This document shows, in pieces, positions 15,392 through 23,371 of a stretch of DNA of 36,592 nt (positions are counted from its first letter, which is position 1; each line of letters opens with the position of its first letter). The translations under genes were made by a program, and so were the position numbers. Source of the DNA: Deltaproteobacteria bacterium. Its GTDB lineage: Bacteria > Desulfobacterota > GWC2-55-46. The notes below the pieces were generated by a model, which saw only the letters and a program-made list of their open reading frames with translations, ran no database searches and had not been told where the DNA came from. The stretch spans positions 1 to 36,592 of the forward strand of contig JACRNO010000014.1 in assembly GCA_016234855.1 (NCBI GenBank). The letters are read 5' to 3'.

Positions 15392-15478
15392 CGTCATTCC
15401 CGAGGTCTTAGTCGGGAATCAATACTGCTTAAGATACAAAAAAGACTGGATTCCCGCCTAAAGATTGTTAGAATGACG
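15392..15478. repeat. GTCATTCCCG-type palindromic repeat
   Basis: CGTCATTCCCGAGGTCTTAG… and …GGATTCCCGCC…GAATGACG form an imperfect inverted repeat of the same family as the inner element at 13332–13412. It fills most of the gap between the M23 peptidase gene and the secreted-protein gene upstream. Confidence 0.7.
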
Positions 15479-15499
15479 CATAAATGATTTTACCCCTTG

Positions 15500-16576
15500 T
15501 TAATTAAAGCTGCCGCAGATACCCTTTGTGCCATAAACCTTAATCCAACCGCGCTTACCATGCATGAAGACCTCGATCCTGCGGCCTTCTTCGTAATCCC
15601 CTTCTTCGCCTCCGCTTTCAGCCATGGATACTTGCACAACCAACTCCAACGCCCCATCCTGATCTATATCTATCACGCCGCCGAGGCTGAATGCAGGCTG
15701 GATGTATTCGCCAAAGGCGACCGCTTCCGCCTTGCCCATCCCTAATACGGTAAAGAGTACCTCCTTGGAATCTCGAGCCACATAAGCATCCGCAGCCCCG
15801 GCATCTCTGAATCTATACCCTACGTCTACAATATAGATGCCGACAAGGTCCTTCTCACCATCGCCATCTATGTCGATTGCTCTCAAGTACTCAAGCCCAC
15901 CCTCACCTTCCGACACTATATCGAAGGGTACCCCCCTATGCAAATGCCTCAGGTCGTTTTTTATGCGCCTCATGGCCTCTCCGAAGAGACTGGCCTTCGC
16001 GGCCTCAAGCGCCTTTACCTTGTCAGCCTCACTCACCACGAACCCCTTGCCCTTTATGAAGTCCTTAATTCCGCTCGGCGCCGCTATCCCCTTCAGCAGC
16101 GCAAAATCCTCGAAGTCATGGTTGAACGTATACAACGCGGCAGCATTCTTCGAGTACTCGGGATCATCCGTATACCTGCCATCGCCGATTATATTCGACA
16201 TCATCTTTTGCGAATAGCAATTCCTGACTATCTTAAGTTTTACGTCGCGCAGCCCGCCTGCCCTTTCTCTGCCCCTGTAGACGGTGAAGGCCCTGCCGCT
16301 TGCATATTCCTTGTTGAGACCATCAAGCAGCTTTCTCTCCTCGTCGCTCATCACTTCCACGAAGTTGCGGCCCGAGGCCGCATACTTCAGATACGGGTCA
16401 ACAAGCTTGCCGTCTTTGACGATGAAGAGCGCCGTAAAGTCACTGAAACGCATGCTCGGTTGATACAGATACAACCCCTCCGGTATCTTCACCGCAAAAG
16501 GTTGATCTACTGCATGCGCCTCTACGGCACAGAAAAGAATTAAAAAGAACGGTAATATTCGCTGGACGCTCTTCAT
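15500..16576 (-). CDS. Secreted protein with calcium-binding-like repeats; putative immunity partner
   Basis: A 358-residue protein. The ATG at 16576 has GGAGG six bases upstream and gives a clear signal peptide, MKSVQRILPFFLILFCAVEAHA, with likely cleavage after AHA. The mature protein has no enzyme motif I recognise. The C-terminal half holds two EF-hand/FG-GAP-like loops, DIDGDGEKDLVGIYIVD and DIDQDGALELVVQVSM. It lies between the two murein hydrolase genes. The same DIDxDG plus beta-strand element occurs in the secreted proteins at 17412 and 18556, which are otherwise different. I infer a periplasmic inhibitor of the adjacent M23 enzyme; a general calcium-dependent adhesion role cannot be excluded. 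Confidence 0.65.
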   Translation of the reverse strand: MKSVQRILPFFLILFCAVEAHAVDQPFAVKIPEGLYLYQPSMRFSDFTALFIVKDGKLVDPYLKYAASGRNFVEVMSDEERKLLDGLNKEYASGRAFTVYRGRERAGGLRDVKLKIVRNCYSQKMMSNIIGDGRYTDDPEYSKNAAALYTFNHDFEDFALLKGIAAPSGIKDFIKGKGFVVSEADKVKALEAAKASLFGEAMRRIKNDLRHLHRGVPFDIVSEGEGGLEYLRAIDIDGDGEKDLVGIYIVDVGYRFRDAGAADAYVARDSKEVLFTVLGMGKAEAVAFGEYIQPAFSLGGVIDIDQDGALELVVQVSMAESGGEEGDYEEGRRIEVFMHGKRGWIKVYGTKGICGSFN

Positions 16577-16639
16577 CCGTTGCCTCCATCCCGACATTTC
16601 ACACGGATGTGCATCTCGCACACATCAGACTTTTCGCCG

Positions 16640-17407
16640 TCACTCGCTTATGAAATACCCGTGCGTCTTCCCTGTGCCGAAGTCTATCCGCCAGACCTTG
16701 TTACCCTCGCGCCTCAATGTGTCGCCAAGCCCCGGCCGTATCGTCAACCCCTGTGGGAGTCCCTTAAGCGCCTTGAGCGTCGCAGGGTCGAGATTATGTG
16801 ACGGCGTAAGCGGAACACCCCTGAGTTCTTTCCAGGGGTCTGTCTGAATTTCATACGCCTCTTTATGGGTGCTGTTGAGATATGCCCTGTTGTTTTTAAA
16901 ACCGCTCTTATGGTCTTTATCAATTAAAAAATCTTGAAGTTGACCAGTTGACGCATATGCCCCTGTATGCCACAGACCATATGCGATCTCCGTTTGGTTA
17001 TAATCCTTGAATTCAGAGGAGCCCTCAAACTTTTTTGTCCGGTCCATAACATAAGGTATCCACGCACCCATGACCGCAATCTGCGCGTCAGGGTCTTGCC
17101 TGCTTGAGTCAGGCTTAAGATGCGCGTTGAACTTTTTGTTATAAAGATTAACCGCATCCGACCATGTTTTATCGTTAAACTGCCCCAATCCTTCAGCCGT
17201 GCTTTTTGGGTCAGTACTCTTCGCCTTCGGGTCAAAGCCGGACTCTACCCCCATCGTGGCTATGCCAAAGGCAATTTCCTTATCCGTCAGGCCCATCTCC
17301 TTCCACCTGGACTCGGCCTTGGATATGACGGCGTTCTTCTGCTCGTTAGTGACTTGGCCTATCCCGCGTCCTTTCTTGCCCTGTATCGTATCCCATCTCG
17401 TCGGCAT
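16640..17407 (-). CDS. Lysozyme-like transglycosylase without signal peptide; putative effector
   Basis: A 255-residue protein. Residues about 25–115 look like an SLT/goose-lysozyme-type fold: MGVESGFDPKAKS with candidate catalytic Glu55, then AEGLGQFNDKTW (73–82), then a helical WIPYVMDRTKKF. There is no signal peptide. The tail after about residue 205 ends in LGDTLRREGNKVWRIDFGTG, then HGYFISE, matching the tail of the M23 peptidase. The ATG lies four bases after the stop of the secreted-protein gene, with the ribosome site GGGAGG formed by that gene's last codons, so the two are translationally coupled. Its substrate is presumably the glycan strand of peptidoglycan. The pairing suggests an effector with the upstream secreted protein as its immunity partner. 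Confidence 0.78.
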   Translation of the reverse strand: MPTRWDTIQGKKGRGIGQVTNEQKNAVISKAESRWKEMGLTDKEIAFGIATMGVESGFDPKAKSTDPKSTAEGLGQFNDKTWSDAVNLYNKKFNAHLKPDSSRQDPDAQIAVMGAWIPYVMDRTKKFEGSSEFKDYNQTEIAYGLWHTGAYASTGQLQDFLIDKDHKSGFKNNRAYLNSTHKEAYEIQTDPWKELRGVPLTPSHNLDPATLKALKGLPQGLTIRPGLGDTLRREGNKVWRIDFGTGKTHGYFISE

Positions 17408-17411
17408 GGCG

Positions 17412-18326
17412 TTACCTCCCCTTCTTGATATATCTCTTCATTAATATCGGCTTCTCGCCGTAGTCATTATGAAACGCCGCATCCCATTTGTCGCGTGTCA
17501 TAAGGAGAGAAAGAATCCTATCCCTTTGTTCATCATTCGATGACATCGGCATGCGCTTGATATTATCAAGCGCGAGTTCGCCCGACAGAAATCCATAGAT
17601 ATAATATGCGTCAGACTTCTTTTTACGCTTTTTTAATTTTTCGCGCGCGAAGAGGGGCTTATAAAGAGCCGGGGTAAAGTCCACGTGGATTCGGTCGTCT
17701 TTTATCTCAAGAAACAAATCAAAATCAGGTCCAAAGTAAAAACCAGCCGAAATCCATATCTTAACCTCGGGATTACCATCATTGTCAATATCCTGAACCT
17801 TTGTCCATATCGGGGTTGGAGGCGACTGCGTCCTTGTTCCGGCAAACGCTGACATGAAATCCAATCCATACGAAAACTCACCACCCTCTCCTCGCACAGA
17901 CGCCATGCTAATCACATCAAGCAACTCAACGCTTCTTGCCTTAAACCTGAAGAGATACATACGACGAATAAGACTTTGCGATCCAAAGTTCCAACAATCC
18001 ATGAGAAAATAAGACTTATAGAGACCAAAATTACATTCGCCTCCTGGGTCAACCCATGAACCCTCTTTTCCCTCCACACTGACGTAATAAATGACCTCGT
18101 CATTGACGATAATACCGGCCTTGCTCGTAAGAGCATATTCAAGCCTGCCTTCGTATGTCTCCTGAAAATCATATCTAAACATCCCGGCCTTTATATTCTT
18201 GCCCGGAATGGATACAACCTCATCAGGACTCGTCTCGCTCAGGTCAAACTCGCCTGCTTCCGCCGCATGGATGACGGGCAATAGAAAAAACACGGCAAAG
18301 CAAAAGACCCATCTCAATTTTCTCAT
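17412..18326 (-). CDS. Secreted protein A; putative periplasmic immunity protein
   Basis: A 304-residue protein with a signal peptide (MRKLRWVFCFAVFFLLPVIHA, cleavage near HAAEA|G). The mature start GEFDLSETSPDEVVSIPGKN is almost identical to that of the paralogue at 18556, as are the centre (TKVQDIDNDGNPEVKI) and the Lys-rich C-terminal region ending YIKKGR. The divergent parts lie at about residues 60–175. One DIDNDGNPEV loop could bind calcium. It is coupled by four bases to the lysozyme-like gene. I recognise no named family. The paralogue pair with variable middle regions fits specificity diversification of an immunity protein. Confidence 0.65.
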   Translation of the reverse strand: MRKLRWVFCFAVFFLLPVIHAAEAGEFDLSETSPDEVVSIPGKNIKAGMFRYDFQETYEGRLEYALTSKAGIIVNDEVIYYVSVEGKEGSWVDPGGECNFGLYKSYFLMDCWNFGSQSLIRRMYLFRFKARSVELLDVISMASVRGEGGEFSYGLDFMSAFAGTRTQSPPTPIWTKVQDIDNDGNPEVKIWISAGFYFGPDFDLFLEIKDDRIHVDFTPALYKPLFAREKLKKRKKKSDAYYIYGFLSGELALDNIKRMPMSSNDEQRDRILSLLMTRDKWDAAFHNDYGEKPILMKRYIKKGR

Positions 18327-18353
18327 CTGAGACCTCCCAAGACCACATAGAGG

Positions 18354-18393
18354 AATATGCCCGTTTATAACATATAGTGTTTCTTTTCTACCC
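18354..18393 (-). promoter_or_regulatory. Promoter-region block A, identical to 19464–19503
   Basis: Forty bases upstream of secreted protein A are identical to the block upstream of its paralogue. On the minus strand it begins GGGTAGAAAAGAAACACTAT and includes ATATGTTATAAA, which contains plausible -10 hexamers. The identity exceeds that of the flanks, so it is likely the functional promoter or operator, or very recently duplicated. Confidence 0.55.
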
Positions 18394-18440
18394 TCTGAAA
18401 CGTAATGCCTTTATTGGTTTTTGAATCGTCCTTACGCCAG

Positions 18441-18551
18441 TTACGCGCTCACGAAATCGTCACGTCAGAATGTGCATGTTGTGCACATATCATCAGTGAC
18501 CGAGGCTTTCCCTGATATTTGTTTAACCGTTATCGTACCCCAATCTGACAT
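18441..18551 (-). pseudogene. Decayed second lysozyme-like effector gene (start and end only)
   Basis: Downstream of secreted protein B, GGGAGG-TAG-CGTC-ATG repeats the exact junction seen before the intact lysozyme-like gene (GGGAGG-TAA-CGCC-ATG). The 28-codon frame contains WGTITVKQISGKASVT, which aligns without gaps to WDTIQGKKGRGIGQVT of the intact enzyme (7 of 16 identical). After its stop, the same frame ends DDFVSA-stop, resembling GYFISE-stop. This reads as a gene from which nearly the whole body has been deleted, leaving an orphan partner gene. The short match makes the call probable rather than certain. Confidence 0.6.
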
Positions 18552-18555
18552 GACG

Positions 18556-19437
18556 CTACCTCCCTTTCTTGATATATTTCTTCAGCAATACAGGTTTATC
18601 ACCGCCGTGATTATGAAACGCCGCATCCCATTTGTCACGATACTTAAGGAAAGAGATAATCCTTTCTCTTTGTCCTTCACGCGACTCTGACATGACCTTG
18701 ATATCGTCAAGCGTGAGTTCGCCAGCCAAAAACCCGTAGATATAATATGCGCTGGTCTTCTTCTTGCGCTTCTTCAGCTTTTCTCGCTCGAAGAGAGGCT
18801 TGTAGAGCGCCGGATTTAAGTCCACATGCAGCCGGTCGTTTTTTATCTCAAGATATAGTTCGGGTATCGCGTTAGGTAAAATAACAATCTTGACCTCAGG
18901 ATTGCCGTCATTGTCAATGTCCTGAACCTTTGTCCATGCCGGGGTTGGCGGAGACTCCGTCCACTCTCCGTCTATCACAGACATGAAATCTGACCCATAC
19001 ATCTCACCTTTTCCCCCCGAATACCCCATACTAATCATATCAAGCAACTCAACGTTCGTCCCCTTGAGCCTGAAAAGATACATCATCCGGTTGTGACTTG
19101 ACCAGTGGCTCCAGCTATCCATGAGAACATAATCCTTGTATACGCCAAAGTTGTTGTCTCCTCCAGGGTCAACACCAGAGTGTTCCATTCCCTCCTCGCT
19201 GACGTAATAAATTACCTCGTCATTAACGATAATACCGGCCTTGTTCGTCGATTCATCCTCTATCTTGCCTTCGTTTACCTCTTGATAATCATAGCGGAAC
19301 ATCCCGGCCTTTATATTCTTGCCCGGAATGGATACAACCTCTCTTGGACTCGTCTCACTCAGGTCAAACTCGCCTGCTTCCGCTGTAGTAATGGCGGCCA
19401 GCAGAAAGAAGACAAAGGCCCATCTCAGTTTTTTCAT
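18556..19437 (-). CDS. Secreted protein B, paralogue of A; putative orphan immunity protein
   Basis: A 293-residue protein with a signal peptide (MKKLRWAFVFFLLAAITTAEA). It shares with protein A the mature start GEFDLSETSP, the segment AGIIVNDEVIYYVS, the DIDNDGNPEVKI loop, and the C-terminal KLKKRKKK…AYYIYGFL…DKWDAAFHN…YIKKGR. The middle differs in length and sequence. Its promoter block is identical to that of A. The gene once probably led into a second hydrolase gene, of which only a stub remains (18441–18551). Retention of the secreted partner after loss of the hydrolase is what is seen for orphan immunity genes. Confidence 0.65.
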   Translation of the reverse strand: MKKLRWAFVFFLLAAITTAEAGEFDLSETSPREVVSIPGKNIKAGMFRYDYQEVNEGKIEDESTNKAGIIVNDEVIYYVSEEGMEHSGVDPGGDNNFGVYKDYVLMDSWSHWSSHNRMMYLFRLKGTNVELLDMISMGYSGGKGEMYGSDFMSVIDGEWTESPPTPAWTKVQDIDNDGNPEVKIVILPNAIPELYLEIKNDRLHVDLNPALYKPLFEREKLKKRKKKTSAYYIYGFLAGELTLDDIKVMSESREGQRERIISFLKYRDKWDAAFHNHGGDKPVLLKKYIKKGR

Positions 19438-19463
19438 CCGAAACCTCCCAAAACCGCTTGAGA

Positions 19464-19503
19464 AATATGCCCGTTTATAACATATAGTGTTTCTTTTCTA
19501 CCC
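19464..19503 (-). promoter_or_regulatory. Promoter-region block B, identical to 18354–18393
   Basis: The same 40-base block as upstream of protein A. On the minus strand a TTGAAG at about 19507–19512 stands roughly 18 bases before TATATG, a possible -35/-10 pair. A second GGGGGTAGAA lies 55 bases further upstream (19551–19560), and another at 11599–11608 in the phage region. Confidence 0.55.
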
Positions 19504-19577
19504 CCTTCAACGTAATAACATGATTTTAATACTAAAAACAGCTAAAGTTATTCTACCCCCGCCCCTTTCCCCGCGTG

Positions 19578-19612
19578 CAAAAAAAAGGGCCGGCGGGTCT
19601 ACCGCCGGCCCT
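19578..19612 (-). terminator. Rho-independent terminator of the pyrophosphatase gene
   Basis: On the minus strand AGGGCCGGCGG / CCGCCGGCCCT form a perfect 11-bp stem with a five-base loop, followed by eight T. It lies 20 bases after the pyrophosphatase stop and separates it from the secreted-protein operon. Confidence 0.92.
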
Positions 19613-19633
19613 GAAAAAACAAAGCGCCGGAAC

Positions 19634-21655
19634 TCAGATAAGCAGCGGCGCGATGATAAGCGCGACTATGGACATGAGCTTGATAAGGATGTTCATGGCC
19701 GGGCCTGATGTGTCCTTGAACGGGTCTCCGACGGTATCGCCGACGACCGCGGCCTTATGCGTATCCGAACCCTTGCCGCCGAACTCGCCCTTCTCAATGT
19801 ACTTCTTTGCGTTATCCCATGCGCCGCCCGCGTTGGCCATGAAGATGGCAAGGAGGACGCCGGTCACGGTCGCGCCCGCAAGCATGCCTGCGAGGGCGCT
19901 CGGCCCAAGCACAAAACCCATCACCACAGGCGCAAGCACGGCAAGCAGGCCAGGCGCTATCATCTCGGTAAGCGCGGCCTTTGTGCAGATGTCAACGCAC
20001 TTGTTGACGTCCGGCTTTACGCCCGGCTTGCCCTCGAGAAGGCCGGGTATCTCCTTGAACTGGCGTCTTATCTCATTGACCAGCTTGAACGCGGCATTAC
20101 CCACGCTCGTCATGGTAAGAGCGCCTATGTAGAACGGGATGATGCCGCCGACAAGCAGGCCGATAACGACATACGGGTCCGTGAGCGAGACCTGAAAGGG
20201 CACGCCGGTCTTGACCGCGATAGTCTCGCCAAAGGCGGTGAAGAGGGCCAGCGCGGTCAGGGCCGCCGAGCCTATGGCAAAACCCTTGCCTATGGCCGCC
20301 GTGGTGTTGCCGAGCGCGTCAAGGCTGTCGGTTATTGCGCGGACGTCCTTGCCCAAGCCGCTCATCTCGGATATGCCGCCGGCGTTATCGGCCGTCGGTC
20401 CGTATGCGTCAACCGACATGATGATGCCGGTCGTGGCGAGCATGCCGACCGCCGCAACCGCTATCCCGTAGATACCGGCAAAGTAGTTGGAGATGAATAT
20501 CGCGATGCAGATGGATATGACCGGGAACGCGGTTGACTGCAACCCGATCGCCAGGCCGGTGATGATATTGGTGGCAGGGCCTGTCTTGGATGCCTCGGCT
20601 ATCCTTGCCACCGGCTTGGATGACGTAAAGTACTCCGTTATCAGACCGATGGCTATGCCCGCTATGCAGCCTGCGGCCATGGCCCAGTAGGCCGATATGG
20701 AGACGCCGACCACGCCGGTTATAAAGTAGCCGAAGATAAGAAAGATTATGGTGGTCAGGAAGGTCGCGTAACGAAGAGCCGCCGCCGGATCAAACCTCTC
20801 GAGGATATTCATGGCGAGTATGCCTATCATAGACGCCACAAGGCCCGCCATGACGAGGACAACCGGGTATGACATAAGGGCCGCCGCAGTGCCAAACTTC
20901 GAGATTGAGCCACCCGCAATTGCCGTAGCGCCGAGCGCTATCGTCGCTATGATAGCGCCGACATACGATTCGAATATATCCGCGCCGAGGCCCGCCACGT
21001 CTCCGACGTTATCGCCGACGTTATCGGCTATGACGCCGGGGTTACGCGGGTCGTCTTCAGGGATACCCGCGTCCACCTTGCCTGCGAGGTCGGAACCCAC
21101 GTCCGCAGTCTTGGTAAAGATGCCGCCGCCGACCCTCGCAAAGAGGGCTATGGAAGACGCGCCCATTGCAAAACCGTTGATTACGGAGGCCGTCTCCGGC
21201 TGACCGTAGAAGAGGAAGAGGATGCCGACGCCTATAAGACCGAGGGAAGCGACCGAAAGACCCATGACCGAGCCGCCGAAGAAGGCCGCGGACAGGGCGC
21301 GCGCCATATTGGGCTTGTGCCTGTTGGCCGCCTCAGCCGTTCTTACGTTTGCCTTTGTCGCGCCCTTCATGCCGAAGAACCCGGCAAGCATGGAGCAGAT
21401 GCCGCCGCCTATGTATGCAATCCCGGTCGGGATGTTTATGAAGATGCCGAGCAGTATCGCGATTATCACAAGAAAGACGCCGATTATCGAATACTGCCGC
21501 TTCAGGTAGACCATTGCCCCGTCGTGTATAAGCGCCGCTATCTCCTTCATCTTGGCGTTACCGTCCGGCATCTTGACGATATGCAGATAGATAAAGAGCG
21601 TCATTATGAGACCCGCCACGCCGAGAAACGGCGCATAGAATATTAAGCCCTGCAT
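19634..21655 (-). CDS. hppA: Membrane-bound ion-pumping pyrophosphatase (K+-dependent type)
   Basis: A 673-residue integral membrane enzyme that hydrolyses pyrophosphate and pumps H+ or Na+ across the inner membrane. The substrate motif [20 protein letters not shown] begins at residue 185 and is followed by [20 protein letters not shown]; the C-terminal [20 protein letters not shown] is also intact. At 450–458 the sequence [10 protein letters not shown] has Ala and Gly where the K+-independent class has Lys and Thr, so it belongs to the K+-dependent clade. The [15 protein letters not shown] segment resembles that of Na+-pumping members, but the ion cannot be fixed by eye. The ribosome site GGGAGG is rather far (12 bases) from the ATG. 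It is a single-gene unit with its own terminator. Confidence 0.95.
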   Translation of the reverse strand: MQGLIFYAPFLGVAGLIMTLFIYLHIVKMPDGNAKMKEIAALIHDGAMVYLKRQYSIIGVFLVIIAILLGIFINIPTGIAYIGGGICSMLAGFFGMKGATKANVRTAEAANRHKPNMARALSAAFFGGSVMGLSVASLGLIGVGILFLFYGQPETASVINGFAMGASSIALFARVGGGIFTKTADVGSDLAGKVDAGIPEDDPRNPGVIADNVGDNVGDVAGLGADIFESYVGAIIATIALGATAIAGGSISKFGTAAALMSYPVVLVMAGLVASMIGILAMNILERFDPAAALRYATFLTTIIFLIFGYFITGVVGVSISAYWAMAAGCIAGIAIGLITEYFTSSKPVARIAEASKTGPATNIITGLAIGLQSTAFPVISICIAIFISNYFAGIYGIAVAAVGMLATTGIIMSVDAYGPTADNAGGISEMSGLGKDVRAITDSLDALGNTTAAIGKGFAIGSAALTALALFTAFGETIAVKTGVPFQVSLTDPYVVIGLLVGGIIPFYIGALTMTSVGNAAFKLVNEIRRQFKEIPGLLEGKPGVKPDVNKCVDICTKAALTEMIAPGLLAVLAPVVMGFVLGPSALAGMLAGATVTGVLLAIFMANAGGAWDNAKKYIEKGEFGGKGSDTHKAAVVGDTVGDPFKDTSGPAMNILIKLMSIVALIIAPLLI

Positions 21656-21836
21656 AGTATTCGGATTCCTCCCTCTTTATTGTTATATTGCCGCACAGGC
21701 CGCCGGTTTGCGAGCTTCAGTCACCGGTTATCGGTTATCTGAAATGACCGGGGCGTATATCCCCGTTGCAGATAACGGCTAACCGAAGACCGATTTTTAA
21801 AGGCCGCATCAAAAAAGCTTGTGGCCTATGCGGCTG
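21656..21836. other. Intergenic stretch with imperfect inverted repeat
   Basis: ACCGGTTATCGGTTATCTG… and …GCAGATAACGGCTAACCGA form an imperfect inverted repeat around 21722–21790 between pth and the pyrophosphatase gene. The pyrophosphatase promoter must lie here or further upstream; I cannot fix it. Confidence 0.4.
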
Positions 21837-22427
21837 CTATGACGTCTTGCCGTTGTCGAGGCCAGCCGCAGGGTTAAACCTGTTCATTGCCGCCGCAATG
21901 CCGTGGGTCAGGATGGTCTCGATGCAGGCTACTCCGCGTCCGAGCATCTCGTCGAGCCCGTGAAGCTGCGCAGTATCAAACGGCGCAAGCACATAGTCCG
22001 CAAGGCTCATCCGGCCGCTGACCGGTCTGCCTATGCCGAGGCGGAGCCTTAAAAAGTCCGTGGACCCGAGGCAACGGCTGATGGAGTCGATGCCCTTATG
22101 CCCGCCGGTAGAGCCGTTGCTGCGCAACCGGAGCCTGCCAAATGGCAGGTCGCAGTCGTCATAGGCCACGATTATAGATTCCACAGGCGCCGGACGCCTC
22201 TCGAGCAAGGCGGCCAGAGGCTCGCCGCTGCGGTTCATGAAGGTCTGCGGTTTGACGACGATTACCTCGCGCCCGCATATTGCGCCTTCACAGATATCCG
22301 CCGGACCGGCGTTGGCGAACCTCAGGTTGTATACATCCGCAAGCCGGTCAGCGAGCATGAACCCGGCGTTATGCCGCGTCGCCTCGTAGACCTTCCCGGG
22401 ATTTCCAATACCCGCTATGAGATACAA
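21837..22427 (-). CDS. pth: Peptidyl-tRNA hydrolase
   Basis: A 196-residue cytoplasmic esterase that frees tRNA from prematurely released peptidyl-tRNA. The family motifs are clear: IAGIGNPGKVYEATRHNAGF with the catalytic His of RHNAG, VVKPQTFMNRSGE, VAYDDCDLPFGRLRLRSNGSTGGHKG with the catalytic-site Asp, and a C-terminal region LADYVLAPF. The start is TTG (22427) with GAGG about nine bases upstream; no ATG fits the conserved N-terminus. It follows rplY, the usual order in this operon. Confidence 0.97.
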   Translation of the reverse strand: MYLIAGIGNPGKVYEATRHNAGFMLADRLADVYNLRFANAGPADICEGAICGREVIVVKPQTFMNRSGEPLAALLERRPAPVESIIVAYDDCDLPFGRLRLRSNGSTGGHKGIDSISRCLGSTDFLRLRLGIGRPVSGRMSLADYVLAPFDTAQLHGLDEMLGRGVACIETILTHGIAAAMNRFNPAAGLDNGKTS

Positions 22428-22497
22428 AAGACCGCGCCTCTGATTCGTTATCAGGGCGGCACAGGCGCGATGCCGGGCCGCCCTGAATATTTACAGT

Positions 22498-22556
22498 TAA
22501 AAAAAAGAGGCGTCGTAAGCCGCTGCCACAGCGCATTCACGCCGCCAGGAGCGCAG
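22498..22556 (-). terminator. Possible terminator/attenuator between rplY and pth
   Basis: After the rplY stop the minus strand has GGCGGCGT…ACGACGCC, an imperfect stem, followed by CTCTTTTTTTT. A second GGGCGGC/GCCGCCC hairpin lies at about 22453–22487 before pth. Either may reduce readthrough into pth. Confidence 0.4.
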
Positions 22557-22559
22557 TCC

Positions 22560-23216
22560 TTACTCTTCCTTCGACTTCGGCTCTTTTTCCTTCTCTTCAA
22601 AGCTCTTTGCAAGCTCGGCCTGAACCTCTTCAGCCGTCTTCGGCGCGACCTCGGCCGTCGGCGAGACCACCGATACAAGGGTCGCCATCGGGTCGGCTAC
22701 CGCCCGCGAGCCCTGCGGCAGGGTCAGGTCCTTGATGTGCAGCGAATGGCCGACGTTAAGGCTGGTCACGTCTATATCCAGGCCGGTCGGTATCTGGCCG
22801 GGAAGGCACTCTATCCTGACCGTCCTCGACTCAAGCTGTATGATGCCTCCGAAGGCCAGACCAACGGCCTTGCCTGTTACATGTATCGGGACCTCGACGA
22901 CTATCTTATGGTCCATCTGTATCTGAAGGAGATCTACGTGCTCAAGCGTGCCCCTGAGCGGATGACGCCTGACGGCCTTGAACATGGCCATCCTCGGCTT
23001 GGTCTCGCCCTCAAGATTCAGGCTCACAAGCACGTTGCCGCCCGCTGACGTATGCAGCACCTTTTCCATCTCCTTGCCCGCGACGGCAATCGGCATTGCG
23101 CCTTCTATCCCGGGACCATAGATGACTCCCGGCACGCTGCCGGCCGTGCGGAGCCTGCCTGCGGCGCCTTTGCCCGTGGCGCTTCTTTTCTGTGCCGTCA
23201 AATTAATCTGTTCCAT
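22560..23216 (-). CDS. rplY: 50S ribosomal protein L25, long (CTC/TL5) form
   Basis: A 218-residue ribosomal protein that binds 5S rRNA. The frame is open further upstream, but the ATG at 23216 has GGAGG six bases upstream and starts MEQINLTAQKRSATGKGAAG as in the family. The N-terminal L25 domain (to about residue 95) is followed by the beta-rich TL5/CTC domain and a Lys/Glu-rich tail (AELAKSFEEKEKEPKSKEE). It lies between prs and pth, the standard neighbours. Confidence 0.95.
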   Translation of the reverse strand: MEQINLTAQKRSATGKGAAGRLRTAGSVPGVIYGPGIEGAMPIAVAGKEMEKVLHTSAGGNVLVSLNLEGETKPRMAMFKAVRRHPLRGTLEHVDLLQIQMDHKIVVEVPIHVTGKAVGLAFGGIIQLESRTVRIECLPGQIPTGLDIDVTSLNVGHSLHIKDLTLPQGSRAVADPMATLVSVVSPTAEVAPKTAEEVQAELAKSFEEKEKEPKSKEE

Positions 23217-23371
23217 CTCATCCTCCGTTCCTGCTTGATGCGGAATAGACCCGTCAACGGGCCTCTTCCTGTGCCATGCGGCCTTCCGCGGCTTGCGCCC
23301 CATAGGCCGATTTTATCCGTTTGCCAACTATCGCCACTGCCGCGCACAACAAATGCCGTCCATTTCCCGGC

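Noticed and set aside
14610-17407. Phage lysis cassette (endolysins) linked to the phage module
   Set aside because: ychF and a repeat field separate the two, no holin or spanin is visible, and signal-peptide proteins are interleaved with the hydrolases. Kept only as an alternative to the effector interpretation.
22098-23048. Plus-strand open frame across pth and rplY
   Set aside because: Antisense shadow of two well-identified genes.
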